Source of the DNA: Skermanella sp. TT6
GTDB lineage: Bacteria; Pseudomonadota; Alphaproteobacteria; Azospirillales; Azospirillaceae
Direction of reading: 5' to 3'
NCBI RefSeq assembly: GCF_016653635.2
Contig: NZ_CP067420.1
Span: 3,569,501 to 3,633,500 of the forward strand
Length of the DNA: 64,000 nt
Shown here: positions 17,133 to 28,892 of the stretch, in pieces
Position numbering within the stretch: the first letter of the stretch is position 1
Layout: each line of letters starts with the position of its first letter
Notes under the pieces: generated by a model
Databases searched by the model: none
Seen by the model: the letters and a program-made list of their open reading frames with translations, nothing else
What the model was told of the DNA's origin: nothing
Program-made: the position numbers and the translations under genes

Positions 17133-18680
17133 TCAATTCGCTTCCGACAGTTCTTCCCAGTGCCCGGCCATCGCCAGCCCCAATCGGCGGATGGTGACCC
17201 CGGCGCGCGGCTGGAGGGGGGACAGCCGGCCGCGGTGGATCACGGCGACCTGGTCGGCCAGCGACAGGATCTCGTCCAGATCCTCCGAGATCAGGAGCAC
17301 GCCGGCTCCGGCGGCCCGGGCGTCCAGCAGCCGCTCGTGGACATAGGCCACCGCGCCGACGTCGAGGCCGCGGGTCGGCTGGTTGGCCAGGATCAGCCCC
17401 GGACCGTAGCTCAGCGTCCGGCCCAGGATCAGCTTCTGCATGTTGCCGCCCGACAGCAGGCGCGACACCGCGTCCGGCCCCGGACAGCGCACGTCGTAAT
17501 CCCGGATGACGGTTTCGGCGCGCCCGCGCGCGGCGTCCCGCTTCAGGAATCCCAGGCGGGAGAATTCCGGCAGCCGGTAGCGCTCGGCGATCAGGTTCTC
17601 CCACACCGTCATGTCGCCGACCAGCCCGGTCGCGTGCCGGTCCTCCGGGATTCGCGCCACCCCGCGGCGGATCATGTCGCCCGGCGCGGCCGATCGGACC
17701 TCGTCGCCGAGCACCCGGAGCCGCCCGGCGTCAGGAACGATCAGGCCGCTGACCAGGTCGGCCAGGACGGACTGCCCGTTGCCCGAGACGCCGGCGATGC
17801 CGACGATCTGGTGCCGGCGGACGGTCAGGTCCACCGCATCTAATGCCGCCTGTCCGCCGGCCGCCACGGTGACGCCGGAAAGGACCAGCACCGGCTCCCC
17901 GGCCGCCATCGGCTCGACCGTCGGCGCCTTCAGGGTGCGGCCGATCATCAGCTCGGCCAACTCGCCCCGGCTGGTCTCGGCGGTGCGCCGAAGCGCCACC
18001 AAGCGCCCGCCGCGCAGCACGCCGACCACGTCGCTGGCGGCCATGACCTCGTTCATCTTGTGGCTGATGAAGACGACGGCCAGCCCTTCGGCGGTCAGCA
18101 GCTTCAGGGTGGCGAACAGCCGGTCGCTCTCCTGCGGGGTCAGGACGGCGGTCGGCTCGTCCAGGATCAGGATGCGGGCGTCGCGGTACAGCGCTTTCAG
18201 GATCTCGACCCGCTGGCGCTCGCCGACCGACAGCGAGCCGACCCGAGCGTCGGGATCGACCGCGAGGCCGAACCTCTCCGCAAGCTCCGCCAGCCTGCGC
18301 CGGCCGCGGCCGCGGTCCGACCGGAGGCGCCAGAGCGGCTCCGTCCCCAGGATCACGTTGTCCAGGACCGACAGGTTGTCGGCCAGCGTGAAATGCTGAT
18401 GGACCATGCAGATGCCGGCGGCCAGGGCCGCCTTGGGCGAGCCCGGCGGCAGCGGCCGGCCGAACGCCTCGATATGCCCCGCGTCGGCCACGTAGTGGCC
18501 GAACAGGATGTTCATCAGCGTGGTCTTGCCGGCGCCGTTCTCGCCCAGCAGGGCCATCACCTGGCCGCCGCGGAGTTCCAGCGAGACGTCGTCGTTGGCG
18601 ACCAGCGGACCGAAACGCTTGGTGATGCCGGCGAGCCGGAGGACGACGTCCCGCTCGCCGGAAGAAGAGGACTGCGACAC
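17133..18680 (-). CDS. nucleoside/base ABC transporter, double ATPase subunit
   Basis: 515 aa with two ABC domains. Domain 1 has Walker A GENGAGKTT (~45-53), signature LSVGERQRVEILKAL and Walker B ILILDEPTAVL. Domain 2 has a degenerate Walker A GVSGNGQS and signature LLSGGNMQKLILGR, followed by a Walker B region LILANQPTRGLDVGA in which the usual Asp-Glu pair is replaced. This asymmetric arrangement is standard for RbsA/YufO-type subunits. The initiator appears to be GTG at 18680. It powers the two permeases downstream in the operon. Confidence 0.92.
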   Translation of the reverse strand: MSQSSSSGERDVVLRLAGITKRFGPLVANDDVSLELRGGQVMALLGENGAGKTTLMNILFGHYVADAGHIEAFGRPLPPGSPKAALAAGICMVHQHFTLADNLSVLDNVILGTEPLWRLRSDRGRGRRRLAELAERFGLAVDPDARVGSLSVGERQRVEILKALYRDARILILDEPTAVLTPQESDRLFATLKLLTAEGLAVVFISHKMNEVMAASDVVGVLRGGRLVALRRTAETSRGELAELMIGRTLKAPTVEPMAAGEPVLVLSGVTVAAGGQAALDAVDLTVRRHQIVGIAGVSGNGQSVLADLVSGLIVPDAGRLRVLGDEVRSAAPGDMIRRGVARIPEDRHATGLVGDMTVWENLIAERYRLPEFSRLGFLKRDAARGRAETVIRDYDVRCPGPDAVSRLLSGGNMQKLILGRTLSYGPGLILANQPTRGLDVGAVAYVHERLLDARAAGAGVLLISEDLDEILSLADQVAVIHRGRLSPLQPRAGVTIRRLGLAMAGHWEELSEAN

Positions 18681-18690
18681 AAAGAACCGC

Positions 18691-19707
18691 CTACATCGAC
18701 GACTTGGGCTCGCCGTCGTTCACCTTGACGGTGAAGGTGCCGGCGCGGATCTGCTCCTCGCGCTCGCGGACCTTCGCCACCGCCTCCGCCGGGACCTTGC
18801 CCTCGAAGGTGCCGAGCGGCGCCAGGCTGGACCCCATGAACTTCATGGTGCTGAACTGGCCGTAGTCCTCGCCGATGAACTTGCCCTCGCGCACCGCCGC
18901 GATGGCCCGGAAGATGGTCGGCTCCATGTGCCACAGGGCGCTGGCGACCACCGTCTCCGGGTATTGCGGCTGGGTGTCGATGACGTTGCCGATCGCCAGC
19001 TTGCCGCGCTCCTTGGCGGCGTCCGACACGCCGAAGCGCTCGGCGTACAGGATGTCGGCGCCCCGGTCGATCATCGCGAAGGCGGCTTCCTTGGCCTTAG
19101 GCGGATCGAACCAGGAGCCGATGAAGCTGACCATGAACCTGATGTCCGGCCTGACCTCCTTGGCGCCGTCCATGAAGGCGTTCATCAGCCGGTTGACCTC
19201 GGGGATCGGGTAGCCGCCGACCATGCCGATGATGCCCGACTTGGACATGGCGCCCGCGATCATCCCGGTCAGGTAGGCCGGCTCCTGGATATAGTTGTCG
19301 AAGACCGAGAAGTTGTTCGCGACCGGCCCGAAGCTGGACCCCATCAGGAAGGCGGTCTTGGGATAGTCCTTGGCGACCGCGCGCGCCGGCCGCTCGACCG
19401 CGAAGGCCTCGCCGACGATCAGCTGCTGCCCGCCCTCGGCATATTGCCTCAGCACCCGCTCGTAGTCGGTCGCGGCGACGGACTCGGCCCAGACATACTC
19501 GATCTCGCCCCGGCCCTCGGCTTCCTTCAGGGCCTTATGGATCCGGCCGACCCATTGCTGCTCGATCGGAACGGTATAGACGCCCGCGACCTTGACCTTC
19601 GCCTGAGCCAAGGCGTCGCCGCTTCCCAGGGCCACCGCGCCCGCCAAGAACCCGGCCGCCGCAAGCACGGCCCGCCGTCCGATCATCCGTCCCATCGACA
19701 TCCCCAT
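18691..19707 (-). CDS. BMP family ABC transporter substrate-binding protein
   Basis: 338 aa. The twin-arginine-like N-terminus MGMSMGRMIGRRAVLAAAGF is followed by a hydrophobic signal to ~Ala35. The mature protein VKVAGVYTVPIEQQWVGRIHKAL belongs to the BMP/Med/PnrA family that binds nucleosides or purine bases in the periplasm. It is the first gene of the five-gene operon. The 251 bp upstream hold no ORF; one inverted repeat (19853-19858 with 19877-19882) is visible but no riboswitch class I can identify. Ligand inferred from codA linkage: cytosine, cytidine or a purine. Confidence 0.9.
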   Translation of the reverse strand: MGMSMGRMIGRRAVLAAAGFLAGAVALGSGDALAQAKVKVAGVYTVPIEQQWVGRIHKALKEAEGRGEIEYVWAESVAATDYERVLRQYAEGGQQLIVGEAFAVERPARAVAKDYPKTAFLMGSSFGPVANNFSVFDNYIQEPAYLTGMIAGAMSKSGIIGMVGGYPIPEVNRLMNAFMDGAKEVRPDIRFMVSFIGSWFDPPKAKEAAFAMIDRGADILYAERFGVSDAAKERGKLAIGNVIDTQPQYPETVVASALWHMEPTIFRAIAAVREGKFIGEDYGQFSTMKFMGSSLAPLGTFEGKVPAEAVAKVREREEQIRAGTFTVKVNDGEPKSSM

Positions 19708-19958
19708 TCCGTCAGCCCCTCGTAACCGGCATCATCGCGCCGGCACCTTAAGCAACCTTCATGCCATCCCGTTCGTCAGCGGCGGTACGAGTGTTTCGGG
19801 TTGGACCCTGGGTACTCCGGCATGACGATTTCCCGGGCACCGCCTGTTTTCCAGGCGCTGGCGGGCATAACCTAGCCTGGAAGTTGCCAGCTTGCTCCCT
19901 GCCAAAAGCGGTATGACCAATAAACCGTCCAGTTCCGCCGTCCAGCATGGTGGACAGG

Positions 19959-21152
19959 TTAGATAGCTAACCGCCGCTCCCGCCGGGCACCGGCGGCGTA
20001 CCACAGCGTCACGGCGAGCGCCGCCGCCAGGAACGGCAGGGCGCCGTAGTTGACCGCCTGCCAGCCCAGCGCGTTCAGCAGGCCGGCGGAGCCGAAGGAA
20101 GCGACCGCCGCGCAGGCCGCGATGGCGGTCTCGGCGAAGCCCTGCACCCGGCCGCGTTCCTCCGGGCGATAGGACCGGGTCAGCAGGGTGGTTCCGGCGA
20201 TATACATGAAGTTCCACCCCACGCCGAGCAGCACCAGCCCGGCCTGGAAGTTCAGCAATTGCTGGTCCCAGGCGGAGACGGCGGCGCTCAGCCCCAGGAT
20301 CACGGCCCCGGAAGCCGCGACCGCCGGAGCGCCCAGGCGGTCGATCAGGCGCCCGGTGAAGAAGGACGGCACGAACATGCCCAGCACGTGGGCCCGGATC
20401 GTGCCGGCCGCGTCGCCGACGGTGAGGTTGCACGCGACCATGGCCAGCGGCGTCGCGTGCATCACCAGCACCATCACCGCATGGCCGACCGCGGCGCTCG
20501 CCAGGGCCGCCAGGAACACCGGCTGCCGGGCGATCTCGGCCATCGGCCTGCCCTGCCCCGCCATCTCGGCCGCGCGCGCCTCCTGGGGCGCCATCAGGAC
20601 CAGCGGGACCAGCGTCAGGACGCTCAGGGCGGACAGGGCCAGGAACGAGCCGGCGAACAGCACCGGGGCGAACAGGTCCTTGGTCCAGAGCGCCAGGGGC
20701 GGCGCCACCAGGGCCGCGGCGATGCCGCCCGCCAGCACCAGCGAGACCGCCCGGCCGCGGCGCTCCGGCTCCACCCTGTCGACCGCCGCCAGCCGATAGT
20801 ACTGCGCCGCCGCCTGATGCGCTCCCAGGACGAGGTTGCCCAGGCAGAAGATCAGGAAGTCGGCGCGGAAGATGCCGATCGCGCAGATCACGCCCCCGGC
20901 CGCCCCGGCCAGGGCGCCGGCGGCGAAGCCCGCACGGCGCCCGTGCCGCTGCATCAGCAGCGAGACCGGCCGGGCCAGCGCGATGTTCGACACCATCAGC
21001 AGGCCCACGGGAAAGGTCGCGAGCGCCGCGGCCGGCGCGATGGTCTGGCCGATCAGCCCGGTCAGGGTGATGCTGATCATCAGGCCGGCCCAGAAAAGGG
21101 CTTGGCAGACGCAGAGAACCAGGGCGTCGCGGCCCTCGCGCAGGATCCACAT
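19959..21152 (-). CDS. MFS transporter
   Basis: 397 aa, twelve predicted membrane helices. MFS-type loops are present (RPVSLLMQRHGRRAGFA between helices 2 and 3; RSYRPEERGRVQGFAET in the second half). No substrate-specific motif is recognisable. The ATG at 21152 has AAGGGGAAC eight bases upstream, and the longer open frame ahead of it belongs to the antisense of the regulator gene. It is 29 bp downstream of the GlxA-type regulator, so likely co-transcribed and controlled by it; drug or metabolite export is a reasonable guess. Confidence 0.85.
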   Translation of the reverse strand: MWILREGRDALVLCVCQALFWAGLMISITLTGLIGQTIAPAAALATFPVGLLMVSNIALARPVSLLMQRHGRRAGFAAGALAGAAGGVICAIGIFRADFLIFCLGNLVLGAHQAAAQYYRLAAVDRVEPERRGRAVSLVLAGGIAAALVAPPLALWTKDLFAPVLFAGSFLALSALSVLTLVPLVLMAPQEARAAEMAGQGRPMAEIARQPVFLAALASAAVGHAVMVLVMHATPLAMVACNLTVGDAAGTIRAHVLGMFVPSFFTGRLIDRLGAPAVAASGAVILGLSAAVSAWDQQLLNFQAGLVLLGVGWNFMYIAGTTLLTRSYRPEERGRVQGFAETAIAACAAVASFGSAGLLNALGWQAVNYGALPFLAAALAVTLWYAAGARRERRLAI

Positions 21153-21181
21153 GAAGTTCCCCTTAGAACAGGAAAGGCGTT

Positions 21182-22159
21182 TCAGGCCGCCGGCATCGCC
21201 GCCTCGGCCCGGAAATGGCTTCGGTAATCCTGCGGCGTCACGCCCAGCCGGCGCAGGAAGGTCCGCCGCATGGTCTCGGCCGTGCCGAACCCGGACGCCT
21301 CCGCGATCCGTTCCACCGGGTCGCGGGTGCGTTCCAGGCGGGCGCGGGCCGCGTCCAAACGGGCGCCCTCGACGAATTTCTGAGGCGTGGTGCCGGTCTC
21401 CCGCAGGAAGACCCGGGCGAAGTTGCGCGGGCTCATGCGGGCGCGGTCCGCCAGCGCCTCGACCCGCAGGTCCGCCGACGGGTTCGCGACGATCCAGTCC
21501 TGCACGGCGCGGACCGGCGACCCGGCGTCGGCCTCCGCCATCACGTGGCTGCTGAACTGCGACTGCCCGCCCGGCCGCTTCAGGAACAGGACGAGCTGCC
21601 GCGCGATCTCCAGCGCCGCCCGGTGGCCCCGGTCCTCCTCGACCATGGCCAGCGCCAGGTCCATGCCGGCCGTCACCCCGGCCGAGGTGTAGATGCCGCC
21701 GTCGCGGATATGCAAGGCGTCCGGCTCCAGCCGCACCCGCGGGAACGCCGCCCGGAACTCGTCGCACCGGGCCCAGTGGGTCACCGCCCGCCGCCCGTCG
21801 AGCAATCCCGCCGCGGCCAGCACGAAGGCGCCGGAGCAGACCGACCCGAGCCGGCGCACGCGCGGGCGCATCCCGCGCAGCCAGTCCAGGACGCGCGGAT
21901 CCGCGGCGGGCACCCCGACCCCCACGCCGCCCGCCACCAGAAGCGTGTCGAGTCCGCCGGAGACCTCCGCGAAGCCGCGCTCCGCGACCAGCCGCATCCC
22001 AGACGAAGTCCGCAGCGGGCCGGCCTCCAGCCCGATGATCTCGACCGGGTATCCGGCATGGCAGAACACCTGGAGCGGTCCGGCCACGTCGAGGATCTGG
22101 ACATCGGGATAGGCCAGCACGGCCATGCGGGGGTTCGGGATCGTCGTCATGGCCGGCAT
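21182..22159 (-). CDS. GlxA family AraC-type transcriptional regulator
   Basis: About 325 aa from ATG 22159 (an alternative ATG lies 9 bp inside). The N-terminal half is a DJ-1/PfpI domain with the Cys nucleophile-elbow sequence GSVCSGAFVLAAAGLLDGRRAVTHW (~108-130). The C-terminal ~100 residues contain two AraC helix-turn-helix motifs (LADRARMSPRNFARVFL; RIAEASGFGTAETMRRTF). GlxA-type proteins bind a small molecule in the amidotransferase-like domain and activate adjacent genes. The MFS gene follows at once. Confidence 0.9.
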   Translation of the reverse strand: MPAMTTIPNPRMAVLAYPDVQILDVAGPLQVFCHAGYPVEIIGLEAGPLRTSSGMRLVAERGFAEVSGGLDTLLVAGGVGVGVPAADPRVLDWLRGMRPRVRRLGSVCSGAFVLAAAGLLDGRRAVTHWARCDEFRAAFPRVRLEPDALHIRDGGIYTSAGVTAGMDLALAMVEEDRGHRAALEIARQLVLFLKRPGGQSQFSSHVMAEADAGSPVRAVQDWIVANPSADLRVEALADRARMSPRNFARVFLRETGTTPQKFVEGARLDAARARLERTRDPVERIAEASGFGTAETMRRTFLRRLGVTPQDYRSHFRAEAAMPAA

Positions 22160-22365
22160 TATCGAGCCGCCCCGGCGCTGGCAGCAATGACAAAGAACCC
22201 ACGTTTCCGGCCAGACCCGGAATGTCCCCCGACTTCTCCCCGGACGTCCATCCAACGGCGTAGGGCGGAGTACCGCGCCGGCACCCCTACCGGGCGAGGT
22301 AGCGATCCGGCGGTTTTTACTACAATGCCCGCAGACGCACTCGACCAATCATCCATGGAATCGAA

Positions 22366-22785
22366 ATGAAGATAACCGGGCTCCTGCTGTCCAACGCCGG
22401 CTTCCTCGGCCTCGCCACCGGCGCCGTCCTCGAGTTCGGCACCGGGAGCGGTCTCGACCGGCTGATCAATTACGGGCTCCTCTCATCCCTGCTCGACCAT
22501 CGCATGCTGATCGTCCTGATCTCCGGCTTCGCGCTGGTGGCGGGCGTCGTGCTCTACGGCTTCTCGGTGACCCGGGAGGCGCTGGACCGGATGGCCGCGA
22601 TGATCGGCGCGGCGATCGACGCCCCCGACACCTGCCCGGCGATGCCGCTCCTGCTGACCACTCCCGCGGCGCCGCCGGCCGACGTCACCGCCCTGCGCCC
22701 CGCTCCCGCCGCGCCCGGCGGCACGATCCTGAAGATGATGCCCGAGAGCATCGTGCCGGCGGCCGCGTCCCGTCCGACGCCCTGA
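22366..22785 (+). CDS. hypothetical membrane protein, 139 aa
   Basis: Two hydrophobic segments (~5-25 and ~45-68), then a charged helix and a Pro/Ala-rich tail of about 60 residues. No family recognised. It is divergent from the GlxA-type gene and lies 88 bp ahead of the histidine kinase in the same direction. It could be co-transcribed with it or be an independent envelope protein. GC bias and codon pattern look coding. Confidence 0.55.
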   Translation: MKITGLLLSNAGFLGLATGAVLEFGTGSGLDRLINYGLLSSLLDHRMLIVLISGFALVAGVVLYGFSVTREALDRMAAMIGAAIDAPDTCPAMPLLLTTPAAPPADVTALRPAPAAPGGTILKMMPESIVPAAASRPTP

Positions 22786-22872
22786 CCAAGCCGTTTCGTC
22801 TCGAACGTACATCACCCTTATAGAACTCCCGCCGGGTTGCAAAGGAGTCCCTTAACCACTGTTATTCCATAA

Positions 22873-25779
<2,907 letters not shown>

Positions 25780-25929
25780 GCCGGCGGCGTCCCGGACCTC
25801 GCACGCGGGCCGGGAGGGCGGCACGGGGCATTCCCCCGACTGCGGTCACGGGCCTCGACCTGCGCCCGCAGTCGGTCCGGCGTCACTGCGGGAGCGGGAC
25901 TTCGATGCGGGCATCGGTCAGCCGGCGAC

Positions 25930-26106
25930 GGCCGGCTCAACGTCGATGGCGGCGCCATCGCGGTCGGGCATCCGCTCGGCGCGTCCGGCGCGCGGCTCGC
26001 CTTGACGGCGACCCGGCAACTCCACCCCGGCGGCGGCCGTTATCCCGTCGTGTCCATGTGCATCGGCGTCGGCCAGGGAATCGCCGCCGTCCTAGAACGG
26101 GTGTAA
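25930..26106 (+). pseudogene. acetyl-CoA acetyltransferase (thiolase) C-terminal remnant
   Basis: The plus frame reads [20 protein letters not shown], then ends [17 protein letters not shown] and TAA 26104-26106. [10 protein letters not shown] and the CxGxGxG Cys loop are the C-terminal thiolase signatures containing the catalytic His and Cys. The ~330 residues that should precede are missing, and no start codon with a ribosome site is present. The fragment sits 5 bp ahead of gcdH and occupies most of the 332-bp kinase-gcdH gap. Confidence 0.75.
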
Positions 26107-26111
26107 CCGAT

Positions 26112-27332
26112 ATGACCGGAGATACCATCACCATCGCCGAAACGAAGTCCAAGGCTTCCGGCCCCGCGGCCTTCCAGTGGGAAGACCCCTTGCTGCTGGA
26201 GGAGGAGCTTTCCGAGGAAGAGCGCATGGTCCGCGACAGCGCGCGGAGCTATTGCCGGGACAAGCTGATGACGCGCGTGCTGGAGGCGAACCGTCACGAG
26301 CACTTCCACCGCGAGATCATGACCGAGATGGGCGCGCTCGGCCTGCTCGGGCCGACCATCGAGGGCTACGGCTGCGCCGGGGTCGGCTATGTCAGCTACG
26401 GCCTGATCGCCCGGGAGGTCGAGCGGGTGGACTCGGGCTACCGCTCCGCCATGTCGGTCCAGTCGTCGCTGGTCATGCACCCGATCCACGCCTACGGCAC
26501 CGAGGAGCAGCGGCAAAAGTACCTGCCGAAACTCGCCAGCGGCGAGTGGGTGGGCTGCTTCGGCCTGACCGAGCCGGACGCCGGCTCCGACCCCGGCTCC
26601 ATGAAGACCCGGGCGCGCAAGGTCGACGGCGGCTACTCGGTCAGCGGCTCCAAGCAGTGGATCACCAACTCGCCGATCGCCGACGTGTTCGTGGTGTGGG
26701 CCAAGGACGACGCCGGCGAGATCCGCGGCTTCGTGCTGGAGAAGGGCATGAAGGGGCTGAGCGCGCCCAAGATCGAGGGCAAGTTCTCGCTGCGCGCCTC
26801 GATCACCGGCGGCATCGCGATGGACGAGGTGTTCGTTCCCGACGAGAACCTGCTGCCCAACGTCAAGGGGCTGAAGGGTCCGTTCGGCTGCCTGAACAAC
26901 GCGCGCTACGGCATCTCCTGGGGTGCCATGGGAGCGGCGGAGTTCTGCTGGCACCAGGCGCGCGACTACGTGCTGGAGCGCCGGATGTTCGGCCGGCCGC
27001 TGGCGGCCAACCAGCTGATCCAGAAGAAGCTGGCGGACATGCAGACGGAGATCACGCTGGGCCTGCACGCGGCGCTGCGGCTGGGCCGGCTGAAGGACGA
27101 ACACCGCGCCCCGCCGGAGGCGATCAGCCTGATGAAGCGCAACAACTGCGGCAAGGCGCTCGACGTCGCCCGGGTCGCCCGCGACATGCTGGGCGGCAAC
27201 GGCATCTCGGACGAGTACCACGTGATCCGCCACGTCATGAACCTGGAGGCGGTCAACACCTACGAGGGCACCCACGACATCCACGCCCTCATCCTGGGCC
27301 GAGCCCAGACCGGCATCCAGGCCTTCGGCTGA
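26112..27332 (+). CDS. gcdH: glutaryl-CoA dehydrogenase
   Basis: 406 aa. Acyl-CoA dehydrogenase fold with FAD-binding segments ([35 protein letters not shown]) and the C-terminal catalytic glutamate in [42 protein letters not shown] is characteristic of GcdH. It oxidatively decarboxylates glutaryl-CoA to crotonyl-CoA in lysine/tryptophan and aromatic degradation, passing electrons to ETF. The start is ATG 26112, just after the thiolase remnant, suggesting an ancestral thiolase-gcdH pair. A strong terminator follows. Confidence 0.93.
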   Translation: MTGDTITIAETKSKASGPAAFQWEDPLLLEEELSEEERMVRDSARSYCRDKLMTRVLEANRHEHFHREIMTEMGALGLLGPTIEGYGCAGVGYVSYGLIAREVERVDSGYRSAMSVQSSLVMHPIHAYGTEEQRQKYLPKLASGEWVGCFGLTEPDAGSDPGSMKTRARKVDGGYSVSGSKQWITNSPIADVFVVWAKDDAGEIRGFVLEKGMKGLSAPKIEGKFSLRASITGGIAMDEVFVPDENLLPNVKGLKGPFGCLNNARYGISWGAMGAAEFCWHQARDYVLERRMFGRPLAANQLIQKKLADMQTEITLGLHAALRLGRLKDEHRAPPEAISLMKRNNCGKALDVARVARDMLGGNGISDEYHVIRHVMNLEAVNTYEGTHDIHALILGRAQTGIQAFG

Positions 27333-27337
27333 CCCAG

Positions 27338-27382
27338 GGCCGCGGGGATCGGTCGCTTCGTCGGCGAGCGATCCCCGCGGCC
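27338..27382 (+). terminator. long hairpin after gcdH
   Basis: A 14-bp perfect stem (27338-27351 with 27369-27382) lies 6 bp past the gcdH stop, with a possible inner extension. It sits between convergent gcdH and the AI-2E gene and may serve both strands. No U-tract. Confidence 0.7.
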
Positions 27383-27438
27383 GGCTCCCCGCCCGATCCG
27401 GAACGGGGGCCGCATCGCGGCGTCATGGCCAGGGTGGT

Positions 27439-28500
27439 TCAGGACCGGGGAGCGTGCTGCGCCCTCGGCCAGGCGTTCAGGACGGCGTGGACCAGGGACG
27501 CCAGCGGGATCGCGAAGAAGATGCCCCAGAAGCCCCAGATGCTGCCGAACACCAGCAGGGCCACGATGACGGCGGTCGGGTGCAGGTTGACGACTTCGGA
27601 CAGCAGCAGCGGGGCCAGAATGTTGCCGTCGATCAGCTGGATCACCGCATAGGCGCCCATCACCCACAGGAATTCCGGCCCCGTCCCCCACTGGGCATAG
27701 GCGATGACGGCGATCGGCACCGCCGCCAGCACGACGCCGATATAGGGGATCAGGGTGGACAGCCCGGTCGTGATCGCCAGCAGGGCGCCGAACTGGAGGT
27801 CCAGCACCAGGAAGGCGATATAGGTGACCACGGCGACGATCAGGAACTCGTAGATCTTGCCGCGGACATAGCCGCCGATCTCGGCGTCCACTTCCCGCCA
27901 GACCTGCTCCGCCAGCGGCCGCTCCGGCGGCAGGAAGCTGAGCACCCAGGCCAGGATGCGCTGCTTGTCCTTGAGGAAGAAGAACACCAGCATCGGCATC
28001 AGGACGAGATAGACCACCAGGTTGACCAGGGCCGGCAGCCAGGCGACCGAGGCGCCGAGGATGCGCTGCCCGATCAGGATCAGGTCGTTGCGCAGGCTCG
28101 CCAGGAAATCCAGGATCTGCTGGTCCTCGAAGATCTCGGGATAGCGTTCGGGCAGGCCCAGGATAAGGTCCTGCGTCCGCGACAGGATCGCCGGAAGCTG
28201 CTGGATCAGCTGCGCGATCTGGCTGAGCAGCAAGGGCAGCAGGATCAGGAAGATCCCGAGCAGCGTGGCGAGGAACAGGCTGAAGACAAGGCCCATCGCC
28301 ACGCTGCGCGGGATCCGGTGGCGCTCCAGCAGGGTGATCAGGCCGTCGAGCAGATAGGCTATCACGATGCTGGCGATCAGCGGCGCCAGGACGTCCGCCG
28401 CCAGCACCAGCGTTCCGAAGCCGGCGATCAGAAGGCCGGCGAGCAGCACCACCTGGGGGTTGGCGAAATTGCGGCGGAACCAGGCGGTGACGATGTTCAT
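27439..28500 (-). CDS. AI-2E family transporter
   Basis: 353 aa from ATG 28500 (a TTG three codons earlier is possible). About eight membrane helices; conserved GLSTLIPYIGVVLAAVPIAVIAYAQ and IDGNILAPLLLSEVVNLHP match the family signature. The central soluble part is longer than in the paralogue at 11793. It is 26 bp downstream of the small cytochrome-oxidase-linked membrane protein and probably belongs to the same transcript, though a functional link is not evident. Confidence 0.87.
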   Translation of the reverse strand: MNIVTAWFRRNFANPQVVLLAGLLIAGFGTLVLAADVLAPLIASIVIAYLLDGLITLLERHRIPRSVAMGLVFSLFLATLLGIFLILLPLLLSQIAQLIQQLPAILSRTQDLILGLPERYPEIFEDQQILDFLASLRNDLILIGQRILGASVAWLPALVNLVVYLVLMPMLVFFFLKDKQRILAWVLSFLPPERPLAEQVWREVDAEIGGYVRGKIYEFLIVAVVTYIAFLVLDLQFGALLAITTGLSTLIPYIGVVLAAVPIAVIAYAQWGTGPEFLWVMGAYAVIQLIDGNILAPLLLSEVVNLHPTAVIVALLVFGSIWGFWGIFFAIPLASLVHAVLNAWPRAQHAPRS

Positions 28501-28526
28501 TTCGGTCAAGCGGCCAAACCCTGGAG

Positions 28527-28892
28527 TCAGCTACAGGTCGATCCCGAGATGAGGATCGGTATCCCGGTCCAGATGGTCGCCACCAGCGCGCTGAAGGTCA
28601 AGGCCAGTCCGGCCCGGTCGACGAAGGGGGCGCCCCGGCCGGCCGAGTGGCGGCGGGCCTGGACCGCGGCCAGGGCGCCCACCAGGACGACATGGACGGC
28701 CCAGGCCGCCAGCAGGACGCCGCGGTTCAGGGAGACCGGCCCCAGCAGTGCCGCCTCGTCCCAGCCGAGGCGGCAGCCGAGCCCCTGGAGCCCGTAGAGC
28801 ACCACGAAGGCCGAACTCCACAGGAGGAACCCCGCGACCAGGAGCAGCAGCTTGCCGGGTTTCGCGGTCTCGGTCCGCGCGGCCCCGTTCAT
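28527..28892 (-). CDS. small membrane protein of the cytochrome oxidase operon
   Basis: 121 aa with three predicted membrane helices (~15-35, ~57-77, ~95-115) and two conserved-looking Cys (GLGCRLGWD; SGSTCS at the extreme C-terminus). ATG 28892 overlaps the ctaD stop by 4 bp (ATGA), so it is translationally coupled to the oxidase subunit. No named family recognised. A subunit-IV-like or assembly role for the oxidase is plausible from context only. Confidence 0.65.
   Translation of the reverse strand: MNGAARTETAKPGKLLLLVAGFLLWSSAFVVLYGLQGLGCRLGWDEAALLGPVSLNRGVLLAAWAVHVVLVGALAAVQARRHSAGRGAPFVDRAGLALTFSALVATIWTGIPILISGSTCS

Noticed and set aside
19708-19958. Possible riboswitch ahead of the BMP transporter operon
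   Set aside because: One short inverted repeat is visible, but neither the purine, guanidine (ykkC) nor other riboswitch core sequences that I know can be matched.
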